64,000 bases of DNA from Vicinamibacterales bacterium (lineage in GTDB: Bacteria; Acidobacteriota; Vicinamibacteria; Vicinamibacterales; UBA8438). The position numbers and the translations under genes were made by a program. Positions 52,033-60,946 of this stretch are shown here, one piece after another (the first letter of the stretch is position 1; each line of letters opens with the position of its first letter). The stretch covers positions 124,001-188,000 of the forward strand of contig CATQHX010000025.1 of NCBI GenBank assembly GCA_958296065.1. Reading direction: 5' to 3'. The notes beneath the pieces are model-generated. The model made no database searches. It saw only the letters and a program-made list of their open reading frames with translations, and was not told where the DNA came from.

Positions 52033-53211
52033 ATGCCGCGCAGCAGGACGCCGGCCACCGCGGCGGCAGTATGGGGCATCGCCGGCTGGCCCCTGCTGCT
52101 GCTCTTCGTCTTCGCCCTGCCGCTCTCGATCGCGGTCGCGCAGATCTTCCTGACGGCCCTGGTCGTCCTCTGGCTGGCGGCTGGTGCGCCGTACGCCCTC
52201 GAGTCCCGGGCACCGGCATTCTTCCGTCCGCTGGTGGCCTATGCCGCGTGGACGCTGCTGGCAAGCGTGCCGTTCTCGCTCGCACCCGCCGCCAGCCTCG
52301 TCGAATCCAGGGAAGTCCTCCTCTTCCTGGTGGTACCGATCGTCCATGCGCTCGCACACCGCGAACGCGCCGGGACGGTCGTCACCGTGGCCCTCGCCGC
52401 AGGCATGACGGCTGCGGTCATCGGCATCGCACAGTACGCAGTCTTCGGGTACGACCATCTCGGCCAACGGCCGTCCGGGTCGCTGGGGCACTACATGACC
52501 TACGCCGGCCTGTTGATGCTACTGACCGGCGCGGCCCTCTCCCGACTCCTCTTCGAGAGGCGCGACCGGGTCTGGGCGATCGCGGCTCTCCCCACACTCG
52601 GCGCGGCACTCGTAGTCACGTTGACGCGCAGCGCGTGGATAGGGACCGCAATTGCGGCCGGCGTGGTCGTGGTCCTGCGCGACCGCCGCCTGCTCGCACT
52701 GGCGCCGGTGGCCATTGCGCTGTTCATGGCACTGGCGCCGGCCCAGGTCGTCGGTCGTGTCTACAGCATCTTCGACCTGAGCGATCCGTCCAATCGGGAT
52801 CGGCTGGCGATGGTCACCGTGGCCGCCGGCATGGTGCGCGATCACCCGCTGACCGGCGTCGGTCCCGGGCTGGTGGAGACCGCCTACGGCGACTACCGCC
52901 CCGAAGGCGCGGTGAACGTCACCAACCCGCACCTGCACAACGTCCCGTTGCAGATTGCAGCCGAGCGGGGACTGCCGGGACTCGCACTCTGGGGCTGGTT
53001 TCTCGTCGCCGCAACGATGGATCTGAGCCGACGGTTCCGGAATGCGGAGTCACGCACGCACACTGTTGCCGGCCTAGCCAGCCTCGCGGCCATGCTCACG
53101 GCGGGAATGTTCGAGTACAACTTCGGCGATTCGGAGTTCCTGATGCTGCTTCTCGTCCTCGTCACCCTGCCGGCATCGGCCACGGCCGGTGCCGCGCCGC
53201 GCACCGCCTGA
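52033..53211 (+). CDS. O-antigen ligase/polymerase-like membrane protein
   Basis: 392 residues from the ATG at 52033, with about ten hydrophobic segments. The large periplasmic loop contains the HNxxLQ-type motif HLHNVPLQIAAERGLPG, preceded by DHPLTGVGPG, as in the Wzy/WaaL family. It probably joins or polymerises surface glycans at the periplasmic face; the exact substrate cannot be read from sequence. It starts 22 bp after the Trm112-family gene. Confidence 0.82.
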   Translation: MPRSRTPATAAAVWGIAGWPLLLLFVFALPLSIAVAQIFLTALVVLWLAAGAPYALESRAPAFFRPLVAYAAWTLLASVPFSLAPAASLVESREVLLFLVVPIVHALAHRERAGTVVTVALAAGMTAAVIGIAQYAVFGYDHLGQRPSGSLGHYMTYAGLLMLLTGAALSRLLFERRDRVWAIAALPTLGAALVVTLTRSAWIGTAIAAGVVVVLRDRRLLALAPVAIALFMALAPAQVVGRVYSIFDLSDPSNRDRLAMVTVAAGMVRDHPLTGVGPGLVETAYGDYRPEGAVNVTNPHLHNVPLQIAAERGLPGLALWGWFLVAATMDLSRRFRNAESRTHTVAGLASLAAMLTAGMFEYNFGDSEFLMLLLVLVTLPASATAGAAPRTA

Positions 53212-53254
53212 TTCCAGGCGCGGCCGATCCGGCGCTACGCACGTCCTGTACATC

Positions 53255-55801
53255 ATGCGCACCCCGCTCAAGTACCCTCGTCGCCGCCCCGTTTGCCTGG
53301 CACGTCGTCTCCGTCGTGCACTCGTCGGACTCCTGTTGCTTGCGCCGCTCCTGGCCGGCAAGGCCTCCGCGCAGACCGCAATCGCCTCGAGCGAGGAATC
53401 CCGGGCGCCCCGGCTAGTCGTCGGCGTCGTGGTCGACGGCGCCAGCGGCACGCCCATCGCCGCCGCAACCGTCGCCAGCGGCGGGGAGACCGTGGCGACG
53501 GACGCGGCGGGAGGGTTCTCGGTAACGCTCGCCACGAACGACACGCAGTTGCGGATCGCGGCCGACGGCTACCTGGAAACCGTCATCGCGCTGGACTCCG
53601 CGGTCGGGGGACGCGGCGCGGCGCTGGAGATCCTGCTGTTCCGGAACACGTTCGCCGAGACCGTGCAGGTGGTGTCCGCGCCAACCACCGCGCCGGAGCG
53701 CCCCTCGGCCACACCCATCGCGGCCGAGGAGGTGTTCGAGGTCGCGGGCAGTCTCGACAATATCTTCCGTACGCTGGACACGCTGCCGGGCGTGGCGTCG
53801 ACCGGCGACTTCGCCAGCCGGCTCGCGGTCCGCGGGGGCACCCCGGACCAGAATCTCACGGTGATGGACGGGGTCGAGATCCACAATCCGTACCGGCTGT
53901 TCGGGCTGGTCGGCGCGTTCAATCCGGAGACCGTCGAGCGCTTCGAGCTGACCGCGGGCGGCTTCGGAGCACCGTACGGCGACCGCCTGTCGTCGCTGCT
54001 GATAGTGGACAACCGCTCCGGCGAAAGCGACTTCGGCGGATCGTCGTCGGCCAGCGTTACCGACGCCAACGTGGTGCTCGAGGGCGCGGCTGCCGGCGGA
54101 GGATCGTGGCTGCTGAGCGGGCGTCGGACCTACTACGATCTGGTCGCCGGCCTCGTCACCGACCAGAGCCTGCCCGCATTTGCGGACGTCCAGATCCAGG
54201 CGGGCTGGGAGTTCGGTCCCGGGCACCGACTGTCTCTGTTCGGCCTCACGAGCCGTGAGAACGCCGACTTCCGGTTCGACCCCGAGGACGAAGACGAGTC
54301 GGGCGACAGGGGGGCTCTCGTCTCGGAGGCGGGAAACGACCTCGGCTCGCTACGCCTCGACACGCTGCTCGGCGGGGCCGCGACGTCCCGCACCATCGTT
54401 TCGTGGTACCGGAACACCGACCTCCTGGGAGTGGATGCGACGTTCGAATCGTCGACGCGTCGGTCCAACGCGCCCGACGAGGCGACCGCGGCCGGGTCGA
54501 CCAACGTCGTCTTCGACCGGAACCTGTCGGTGCGCGACCTGTCGCTGCGCCAGGAGTTCGTGTTCCCCATCTCGGTCACGCACACGCTCGACACCGGCGT
54601 TGAATTGCACCGGCTCGCCTCGGCCGCCCGCCTCTCCATCACCGGGGACCGGAACGAGACGGTCGCCAATCCCACCAGCGCGCGGGGCGGAACGGGTCTG
54701 CCGGACAACCTCGACTCGTCGCTCGACGGCACGCGCGGCGGGGCCTGGATCCAGGACCGCTACACCATTACCCCACGACTGTCGGTCGAGCCGGGCCTGC
54801 GGCTCGACTGGAGCACCGTCAACGGCGATGCCCTCCTGTCGCCCCGCTTCGCGGCCACGCTGGCACTCGGATGGGAGAGCCGTCTGCGGGTCGCGGGCGG
54901 CCTCTACACGCAGAGCCCGGGCTACGAGAAGCTCATCCAGTCGGACTACTTCTTCGACCTCTCGCCGGCCGTCGTCGCCAATCTGCGCCACGAGCGCGCG
55001 ACGCACCTGGTCACCGGTTTCGAAAAGGACCTCGGCGCCGACACGCTGTTTCGCGTGGAGGGGTACTACAAGACCTTCGCGGGCCTCATCGTCGGTGGTC
55101 TCGAATCGGAGGCGGAACGGCGTGCCCGGGTGGAACGCTACGACTTTCCCGCGGAGCTGCGGGACAGCGTCCCGACGGCGGCGCGGATCACCAGTGCTCC
55201 GGTCAACGGCGGCAGCGGCACGGCGTACGGCGTCGACGCCTACCTCGTCCGCAGCGATCCGGCGGCACGGCTCGGGGGGTGGCTATCCTACGCCTGGGGC
55301 CGCGCGGACCGCGAGACCTACGGTCTGCGCTATCCGTTCGAGTACGACCGCCGCCACGCATTCAACGCGGTCGGCCGCTACCGGCTCGGCGACCGCTGGA
55401 GCATCGCGGCCACCGCGCAAGTGGCCACGGGTTTCCCCTATACCCCCGCCGTCGGCTTGCGGGTGGCAGCCGACGAGGACGCGCGCGGCCGGCGCGTGCC
55501 GGCCCGCGATGCGGCCGGCGCGCTCGTCTACTCCGTCGACCTCGGCGGTCTCGATAGCCTGCAGCGGGGACGCCTGCCCCACTACGCCCGCGTGGACCTC
55601 CGCATTGCCCATCAGCCCGGCGGTCCTTCCGGCCGCTGGTCCTGGTACATCGAGGTGATCAACCTGCTGAATCGCGACAACCCGGTGGAGCTGGAGAACA
55701 GCCTCGCTCACGACCCCGACCGCGCGATGCCGCGCATCGTCGAGAGCCCTACCGCCGGCTTCCCGATCATTCCGTCGTTCGGCGTCCGCGTGCGGTTCTG
55801 A
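53255..55801 (+). CDS. TonB-dependent receptor with carboxypeptidase-regulatory-like domain
   Basis: 848 residues from the ATG at 53255. A signal peptide (about 1-40, ending KASAQ) leads to a carboxypeptidase-regulatory-like domain at about 55-130 (VVGVVVDGASGTPIAAATVA). The plug domain spans about 150-260 (RLAVRGGTPDQNLTVMDGVE, GLVGAFNPETVERFE). The rest is a beta barrel that ends in Phe, as usual for outer-membrane barrels. The substrate is unknown. Such receptors are abundant in Acidobacteriota and Bacteroidota. It lies 43 bp after the ligase-like gene. Confidence 0.9.
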   Translation: MRTPLKYPRRRPVCLARRLRRALVGLLLLAPLLAGKASAQTAIASSEESRAPRLVVGVVVDGASGTPIAAATVASGGETVATDAAGGFSVTLATNDTQLRIAADGYLETVIALDSAVGGRGAALEILLFRNTFAETVQVVSAPTTAPERPSATPIAAEEVFEVAGSLDNIFRTLDTLPGVASTGDFASRLAVRGGTPDQNLTVMDGVEIHNPYRLFGLVGAFNPETVERFELTAGGFGAPYGDRLSSLLIVDNRSGESDFGGSSSASVTDANVVLEGAAAGGGSWLLSGRRTYYDLVAGLVTDQSLPAFADVQIQAGWEFGPGHRLSLFGLTSRENADFRFDPEDEDESGDRGALVSEAGNDLGSLRLDTLLGGAATSRTIVSWYRNTDLLGVDATFESSTRRSNAPDEATAAGSTNVVFDRNLSVRDLSLRQEFVFPISVTHTLDTGVELHRLASAARLSITGDRNETVANPTSARGGTGLPDNLDSSLDGTRGGAWIQDRYTITPRLSVEPGLRLDWSTVNGDALLSPRFAATLALGWESRLRVAGGLYTQSPGYEKLIQSDYFFDLSPAVVANLRHERATHLVTGFEKDLGADTLFRVEGYYKTFAGLIVGGLESEAERRARVERYDFPAELRDSVPTAARITSAPVNGGSGTAYGVDAYLVRSDPAARLGGWLSYAWGRADRETYGLRYPFEYDRRHAFNAVGRYRLGDRWSIAATAQVATGFPYTPAVGLRVAADEDARGRRVPARDAAGALVYSVDLGGLDSLQRGRLPHYARVDLRIAHQPGGPSGRWSWYIEVINLLNRDNPVELENSLAHDPDRAMPRIVESPTAGFPIIPSFGVRVRF

Positions 55802-55822
55802 ACGACCGACCGCGAGAACCGC
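55792..55822. terminator. Hairpin between convergent receptor and purH genes
   Basis: GCGGTTCT (55792-55799) pairs with AGAACCGC (55815-55822) around a 15-nt loop. It includes the receptor stop codon region and lies 9 bp from the purH stop. The 30-bp convergent gap makes a shared terminator function plausible. Neither strand has a clear U-run after the stem. Confidence 0.45.
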
Positions 55823-55831
55823 GAAGGACCG

Positions 55832-57427
55832 TCAGTGGCGGAAGTGACGGCGACCGGCGAAGACCATCGCCAGGCCGTGTTCGTCCGCGGCGGCGATGAC
55901 CTCCGCGTCTCGCTTCGAGCCGCCCGGCTGCACGATGGCTGTCGCGCCCGCCGCGGCGATCGCGTCGAGCCCGTCCCGGAACGGAAAGAAGGCGTCGGAC
56001 GCCACGACCGTGCCGGCCAGTCCGTCGCCGGCCTTCATCTTTGCCACGTTGACCGCGTCGACCCGGCTCATCTGCCCGGCCCCGACGGCCGCGATACGGT
56101 CGGCCCGCGCGAAGAGGATGGTGTTCGACTTGACGTGCGCGCATACCCTCCAGGCGAACCGCAGCGCCTTCCATTCGTCGTCCGTCGGCTGACGCCGGGT
56201 GACGACCTGGAGCACGGTGCCGGGAGCAGCCTCGGCCCCGGCCGCCCACGGCTCCGCGCACTCGACGACCCGGTCGCGCTCCTGCACGAGCCACGCGCCC
56301 AGAATGGAACGAACGTCGCGCCGCGCCGCGTCTCCGCCCCCGGCGAAGTCGGCCACCACGAGACGCAGGTTCTTCTTGGCGGCCAGAATCTCGCGGGCCT
56401 CGTCCTCGACGCCGGGCGCCACTACACACTCGATGAACGTCTCCGCGATCGCGCCGGCGGTCCCGGCGTCGAGCGCTCGATTCAGCCCGACGATGCCGCC
56501 GAACGCCGACAGCGGATCCACCTCGCGGGCCTTCACGTAGGCCTCGCGCGTCGCGGGCGCGGTCGCGACGCCGCACGGATTGGTGTGCTTGATGACGGCG
56601 GCCGCCGGCTCGTCGAACTCCAGCACCAGCCGCGCCGCGGCATCGAGATCCAGCAGGTTGGTGAACGACAGGGCCTTACCCTGCAGGACACGTGCCCGCC
56701 CGAAGCCCCAGGCGCCGTCCGAGTACAGCGCCGCGGGCTGGTGGGGGTTCTCGCCGTAACGCAGGTCCCGCACCTTTGCAGCCTCCACCGAGAGGTGGTC
56801 GGGTGCGATTCCCGTCAGGGCAAACGGCGTGCGCGTGAAGTCGGAAGCGGAGGTATCGACGGCGTCCAGGGCCGCGGCGATGGTTGCATCGTACTCCGCC
56901 GTGTGCGCGAACGCCTTGCGCGCGAGCTCGAAGCGCAATCGCCGATCCGGACCGCCGCTCGCATCGAGCGCCGCGAGGACGCGGTCGTAATCCGCCGGGT
57001 CCACCACCACCAGGACGTCACTGAAGCTCTTCGCGGCGGCGCGCACCATGCTCGGGCCGCCGATATCGATCTGCTCGATCAGCTCGTCGAAGGTCGCCTG
57101 CGACGCCGCCGTCCGCGCGAACGGATACAGATTCACGACAACGAGATCTATGGGGCGGATGCCCTGCGTGCGAATCGCCTCCAGGTCGTCCGGCCGGGAG
57201 CGGCGGGCGAGTATTCCGCCGTGCACGGCCGGATGCAGGGTCTTGACCCGTCCGTCCATCATCTCGGGAAACCCGGTCACGTCCGACACCGCCGCAACGG
57301 GCAGTCCGGCCTCTGCCAGCGCCCGCGCGGTACCGCCGGTGGACACCAGCTCGACGCCGCGCGCCACCAGGGCGCGGCCGAGGTCGACGAGATTCGTCTT
57401 GTCCGAAACACTCAGCAGAGCACGCAT
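55832..57427 (-). CDS. purH: Bifunctional AICAR transformylase / IMP cyclohydrolase
   Basis: Last two steps of IMP synthesis. 531 residues from the ATG at 57427 (MRALLSVSDKTNLVDLGRAL). The MGS-like IMP cyclohydrolase domain covers about 1-195 (STGGTARALAEAG, RVKTLHPAVHGGIL). The transformylase domain follows, with the KHTNPCG active-site motif. The C-terminal VQPGGSKRDAEVIAAAD is typical. The start shares one base with the stop of the upstream 153-residue gene (TGATG). Confidence 0.97.
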   Translation of the reverse strand: MRALLSVSDKTNLVDLGRALVARGVELVSTGGTARALAEAGLPVAAVSDVTGFPEMMDGRVKTLHPAVHGGILARRSRPDDLEAIRTQGIRPIDLVVVNLYPFARTAASQATFDELIEQIDIGGPSMVRAAAKSFSDVLVVVDPADYDRVLAALDASGGPDRRLRFELARKAFAHTAEYDATIAAALDAVDTSASDFTRTPFALTGIAPDHLSVEAAKVRDLRYGENPHQPAALYSDGAWGFGRARVLQGKALSFTNLLDLDAAARLVLEFDEPAAAVIKHTNPCGVATAPATREAYVKAREVDPLSAFGGIVGLNRALDAGTAGAIAETFIECVVAPGVEDEAREILAAKKNLRLVVADFAGGGDAARRDVRSILGAWLVQERDRVVECAEPWAAGAEAAPGTVLQVVTRRQPTDDEWKALRFAWRVCAHVKSNTILFARADRIAAVGAGQMSRVDAVNVAKMKAGDGLAGTVVASDAFFPFRDGLDAIAAAGATAIVQPGGSKRDAEVIAAADEHGLAMVFAGRRHFRH

Positions 57428-57888
57428 CAATCCGACGTTTTCCCGGCCACCGCAAGCACGCACCACACGAGCGGCAGCCAGAGCTCGCGGGCAAAGGGAA
57501 ACGGCCGATCGTCTATCAGCACCTCGCACTCGCCGGCACGATCCACGAGTTGGAACAGCGCATGGAGCCGCGCGGCATCATCCGGATGGAACCGGGCGCG
57601 GTGCCGAAGGGTCTCACCGGAGCCGGTGGTGCGGTACTCCGCCGCCGCGCGTGCGAGCTCCAGCGCCCGTTCGCCCGCGGGTCCGTCGAAAGGCCGAAAA
57701 CTGAGCGTGATCGAAAAGGGCCGCTCCTCGGGTCCGAAAAGCGCGTCCCGCAGGTCGGGATCGAGCGCCGCCAACTCCTCGGGCGTCGGCTCCTCGGGCA
57801 CATCGGCATATGGCCAGAACGAATCGCTCGGCCGATGTTGCGGTGGCTCGCCGGGAGTGTGCCCGGTGGGAATCCGACTGTCGCTCAT
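57427..57888 (-). CDS. Protein of unknown function, coupled to purH
   Basis: 153 residues from the ATG at 57888. I do not recognise a family. The first 40 residues are Pro/Glu-rich (GEPPQHRPSDSFWPYADVPE). The rest is predicted soluble, with FGPEERPFSITLSFRPFDGP and a single hydrophobic stretch near the C-terminus (LWLPLVWCVLAVAG) that may be a membrane anchor or core strand. It overlaps purH by one base, so the two are probably cotranslated. Confidence 0.7.
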   Translation of the reverse strand: MSDSRIPTGHTPGEPPQHRPSDSFWPYADVPEEPTPEELAALDPDLRDALFGPEERPFSITLSFRPFDGPAGERALELARAAAEYRTTGSGETLRHRARFHPDDAARLHALFQLVDRAGECEVLIDDRPFPFARELWLPLVWCVLAVAGKTSD

Positions 57889-57973
57889 GGCGGGAGTGGC
57901 CGCGATGGTATGCTGAACTGCCGGGCTCCGGCAAGCCGCACGGATCGTGCGCGGGCTGCGCGCCCCTTCCCCG

Positions 57974-59374
57974 ATGCCGTCCCATCCGCGCCTCATTCCG
58001 TCCATCGAGCAGTTGCGACAGCGCCCGGTGGTGCAGCGCCTCGAGGCCCGGTACGGCCGCGAGACCACCGTGCAGGGGCTGCGCGACGAGGCAGCGGCGC
58101 TCCGGCAGCGGCTCGCCAACGACACGGCGGAGGTGCGCGACGCCGCGGATGCGGCCGAGCGAATCGAAGCGGGACTGGCCGCGCGGCTCGCCGCCGCGCT
58201 TTCTCCCTCGCTCAGGTCGGTAATCAACGCCACGGGCGTCATCGTCCACACCAATCTCGGTCGGGCTCCGCTCGGCCCAACCGCCATCCACCGGGTCGCA
58301 GCGTTGGCCGGCGGCTACACGAATCTCGAGTACGACCTGTCGGAAGGACGTCGCGGCTCGCGGGCGGTGCACGCATCCACGCTCGTTACGCGCCTGACCG
58401 GCGCCGAGGCCGCCGTGGTGGTCAACAACAACGCGGCCGCCGTGCTGCTGACGCTGGCCGCGCTGGCGGCGGGACGCGAGGTGATCATCTCGCGCGGCGA
58501 GCTGGTCGAGATTGGGGGCGGTTTCCGTGTGCCGGACGTGCTGAGGCAGTCCGGCGCGATTCTCCGCGAGGTCGGCACCACCAACCGGACCCGGGCCGCC
58601 GACTATGCCGCGGCCATCGGCGACCGCACGGCGATCCTGTTGCGCGTCCACCCTTCGAACTTCCGGATCGAAGGCTTCACGGAACGGCCGTCCCTGGCGG
58701 AGATCGTCCGTGTCGGCGAGGGCCCCCACATCCCGGTGGTGGAGGATCTCGGCAGCGGCTGCCTGAAGGCCGTGAATGGGATCGAAGGTGAGCCGACAGT
58801 GGGCGAGAGCATCGCGGCCGGCGTCGCGGTCTGCACTTTCAGCGGCGACAAGCTGCTGGGCGGGCCGCAGGCCGGCGTCATAGCCGGCCGGCGCGCGGAG
58901 CTCGACCGCATCCGGACGCATCCGCTCATGCGCGCCCTGCGGGTGGACAAGCTGGCCTACGCGGCGCTCGAGGCGACGCTGCACGATCACGCCACTGGGC
59001 GCGCGGGCGAGGCCGTCCCCGTGCTGCGGATGATCGAGACGCCGGTGGCGCGCATCGAGGCGCGCGCTGCGGCCCTGCGGTCGCGTCTCGCGGACACCAA
59101 CGGCGTGACCGTCTCGGTGACGGCCACCGAGGCGACGATCGGCGGAGGGAGCACGCCCGGTGTCACGCTGCCGAGCCGAGCCCTCGCCATCGAAGCGGCG
59201 GGCCGTTCCGCCACCGCGTTCGCCACGGTTCTGCGCGCCGGCTCCCCGCCCGTAATCGGGCGCATCACCGAAAACCGATTCCTGCTGGATCTGCGGACGG
59301 TGGATCCGACCGAGGACGACGAACTCGCGGAAGCCATCGTCGGCGCCTCGCGTGCGCCGCAAGCTCCCGAGTGA
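57974..59374 (+). CDS. selA: L-seryl-tRNA(Sec) selenium transferase
   Basis: Converts Ser-tRNA(Sec) to Sec-tRNA(Sec) using selenophosphate; a PLP enzyme that forms a decamer. 466 residues from the ATG at 57974 (MPSHPRLIPSIEQLRQRPVV). VINATGVIVHTNLGRAPL and the PLP lysine Lys293 in FSGDKLLGGPQAG are canonical. A GTG at 57947 is an alternative start. selB, selC and selD are not in the window. It is divergent from the purH pair (85 bp). Confidence 0.95.
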   Translation: MPSHPRLIPSIEQLRQRPVVQRLEARYGRETTVQGLRDEAAALRQRLANDTAEVRDAADAAERIEAGLAARLAAALSPSLRSVINATGVIVHTNLGRAPLGPTAIHRVAALAGGYTNLEYDLSEGRRGSRAVHASTLVTRLTGAEAAVVVNNNAAAVLLTLAALAAGREVIISRGELVEIGGGFRVPDVLRQSGAILREVGTTNRTRAADYAAAIGDRTAILLRVHPSNFRIEGFTERPSLAEIVRVGEGPHIPVVEDLGSGCLKAVNGIEGEPTVGESIAAGVAVCTFSGDKLLGGPQAGVIAGRRAELDRIRTHPLMRALRVDKLAYAALEATLHDHATGRAGEAVPVLRMIETPVARIEARAAALRSRLADTNGVTVSVTATEATIGGGSTPGVTLPSRALAIEAAGRSATAFATVLRAGSPPVIGRITENRFLLDLRTVDPTEDDELAEAIVGASRAPQAPE

Positions 59375-59417
59375 CATCGGGGTCTCGCGTGCGGTCGATT
59401 CACACCGGCGATGGCCG

Positions 59418-59612
59418 TCAGGACCGCACGGGAGCATCCGGTCCGACGGCACGCCGCGGGCAGGCGTCGCAGCGCAACGACCGACCCTCGGAATCGACCA
59501 CGTCCGGACCGCCGCACGAACCCCGCAGGCAGGGGTACTTGAACAGCAGCCCGACCGCCATGATGAGCATGACGCCCGCGATCAGCCCCGCGCTCAGGAG
59601 AAACAGGGCCAT
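59418..59612 (-). CDS. nqrM: NqrM-like Na+-NQR maturation protein
   Basis: 64 residues from the ATG at 59612. One membrane helix (LLSAGLIAGVMLIMAVGLLF) is followed by a cysteine-bearing tail with Cys28, Cys33, Cys48 and Cys51. The GSCGG motif after the helix is characteristic of NqrM (DUF539), which is needed to assemble Na+-NQR, probably at the iron site. The order nqrF-apbE-nqrM matches Vibrio-type operons. In-frame codons back to 59726 would overlap apbE. Confidence 0.82.
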   Translation of the reverse strand: MALFLLSAGLIAGVMLIMAVGLLFKYPCLRGSCGGPDVVDSEGRSLRCDACPRRAVGPDAPVRS

Positions 59613-59715
59613 CTCGTCCTCCCAACGTTCAACGGATCGCGCTCCACTGCAATTCGTCCGGCGCCGCCGCGCGAATCGCCTCGTCGTATCATCGTGCCGC
59701 GCGTCGGCGGCCATG

Positions 59716-60867
59716 TCAATCGCCACTCCCCCGTGCGCGTAGCGCGACGGTGAACGCAGCCGTCTCGCGCTCGACGAGCCGGCCCGTGCCGTCGTCGGTG
59801 ACGAACAGCGCGGCCCAGTCCTGCGCTACCGCCAAAGCGTAGCCTTCCTCGGGACCGAGCACGTTCAGCGCGGTGGAGCGGGCGTCGGCGAGGCTGCACC
59901 GTTCCGCAATGACGCTCACCGCCCGCAGCCCGTGCGTCACCGGACGGCCGGTGCGCGGATCGATGGTGTGAGACACGCGGGCGCCGTCCAGATCGTAGAA
60001 GTTGCGGTAGTCGCCGGACGTGGCCAGCGCGGCATCCGTCAGGGGCACGATGCGCTGGACCGTAGCGAGGTCCGGGGCCGGGCGCTCGATGGCCACGCGC
60101 CACGGCTCCCCAAGCTCGTTCGTGCCGCCAGCGCGGAGCTCGCCGCCAATCTCCACCAGATAGTCGCCGAATCCACGCTCGGCCAGCAGCGTTGCCACCG
60201 CGTCGACGGCGTAGCCCTTGGCGATGGCCGACAGGTCCACCGTCACGTTCACGCGCCTCTTCCGCAGTGTCGAGGCGACGAGATCCACCTCCAGCAGGTC
60301 GGCGCCGACCCGCGCACGGAGTGCAGCAAGCGACGCCTGGTCCGGGGCCTCCGGCGCTCGCCCCGGAGAGCCGAACCCCCACGCGTCCACCAGCGGCCCG
60401 ACTGTCACGTCGAACCCGCCCCCGCTGGCCCAACTGACGGACAGGGCGTCGGCGACGACCCCGAGCGTCTCCCGGGACATCGGTTGCGGCTCGGTCGTGT
60501 CGGCCCGATTGAAACGCGAGAGCTCCGACTCGGGACGGTAGTGGGACATCCGGCCCTCGATCCGCTCGAGAACCCCCTGTACCTCCGCCTCGACGGCGGC
60601 CTGGTCGCGCCGAGGTTCGGGCGGTGCGGCGGCCGGGGGCACGTGCGCCTCCGGACGTGCGCGCACCTCGACTAGACCGCGGCCGGAGACGACGGTGACG
60701 GTAAACGTCGTCCCCATCGTCGTGCCGGTGAAGGCCCAACGGTAAGGACCCGCAGACTCCGGCGGCGCCGGTTCCGCGCAACCGACCGCGACGAGCGCAA
60801 CCAGGACCGACGCTCCCAGCGCCGGGCCGCGCCGTCGCCACGAACGGCGGCTCACAGTCCTTTGCAC
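59716..60867 (-). CDS. apbE: FAD:protein FMN transferase (ApbE), lipoprotein
   Basis: Attaches FMN covalently to threonines of NqrB and NqrC. 383 residues from a GTG at 60867; a second GTG four codons on is equally possible. A lipobox ending VAVGC (Cys30) suggests an outward-facing lipoprotein. The ApbE core has ALATSGDYRNF, HTIDPRTGRPV and the ADARSTALNVLG metal region. It contains a Pro/Ala/Glu-rich insert at about 70-90. It lies 79 bp after nqrF. Confidence 0.94.
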   Translation of the reverse strand: MQRTVSRRSWRRRGPALGASVLVALVAVGCAEPAPPESAGPYRWAFTGTTMGTTFTVTVVSGRGLVEVRARPEAHVPPAAAPPEPRRDQAAVEAEVQGVLERIEGRMSHYRPESELSRFNRADTTEPQPMSRETLGVVADALSVSWASGGGFDVTVGPLVDAWGFGSPGRAPEAPDQASLAALRARVGADLLEVDLVASTLRKRRVNVTVDLSAIAKGYAVDAVATLLAERGFGDYLVEIGGELRAGGTNELGEPWRVAIERPAPDLATVQRIVPLTDAALATSGDYRNFYDLDGARVSHTIDPRTGRPVTHGLRAVSVIAERCSLADARSTALNVLGPEEGYALAVAQDWAALFVTDDGTGRLVERETAAFTVALRARGSGD

Positions 60868-60946
60868 CGTCCTTCGCCGTGCAAGGTCGACTCCGACGCG
60901 GGGCGCACCCAGCGCGCACCAGGCTCGGTGAGACGTTGCCCAGGAA

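Noticed and set aside
51840-55801. Plus-strand cassette (Trm112-type, ligase-like, TonB receptor) considered as a defence or transfer island
   Set aside because: Base composition looks like that of the neighbours, there is no mobile gene, and each product is an ordinary envelope or housekeeping protein.
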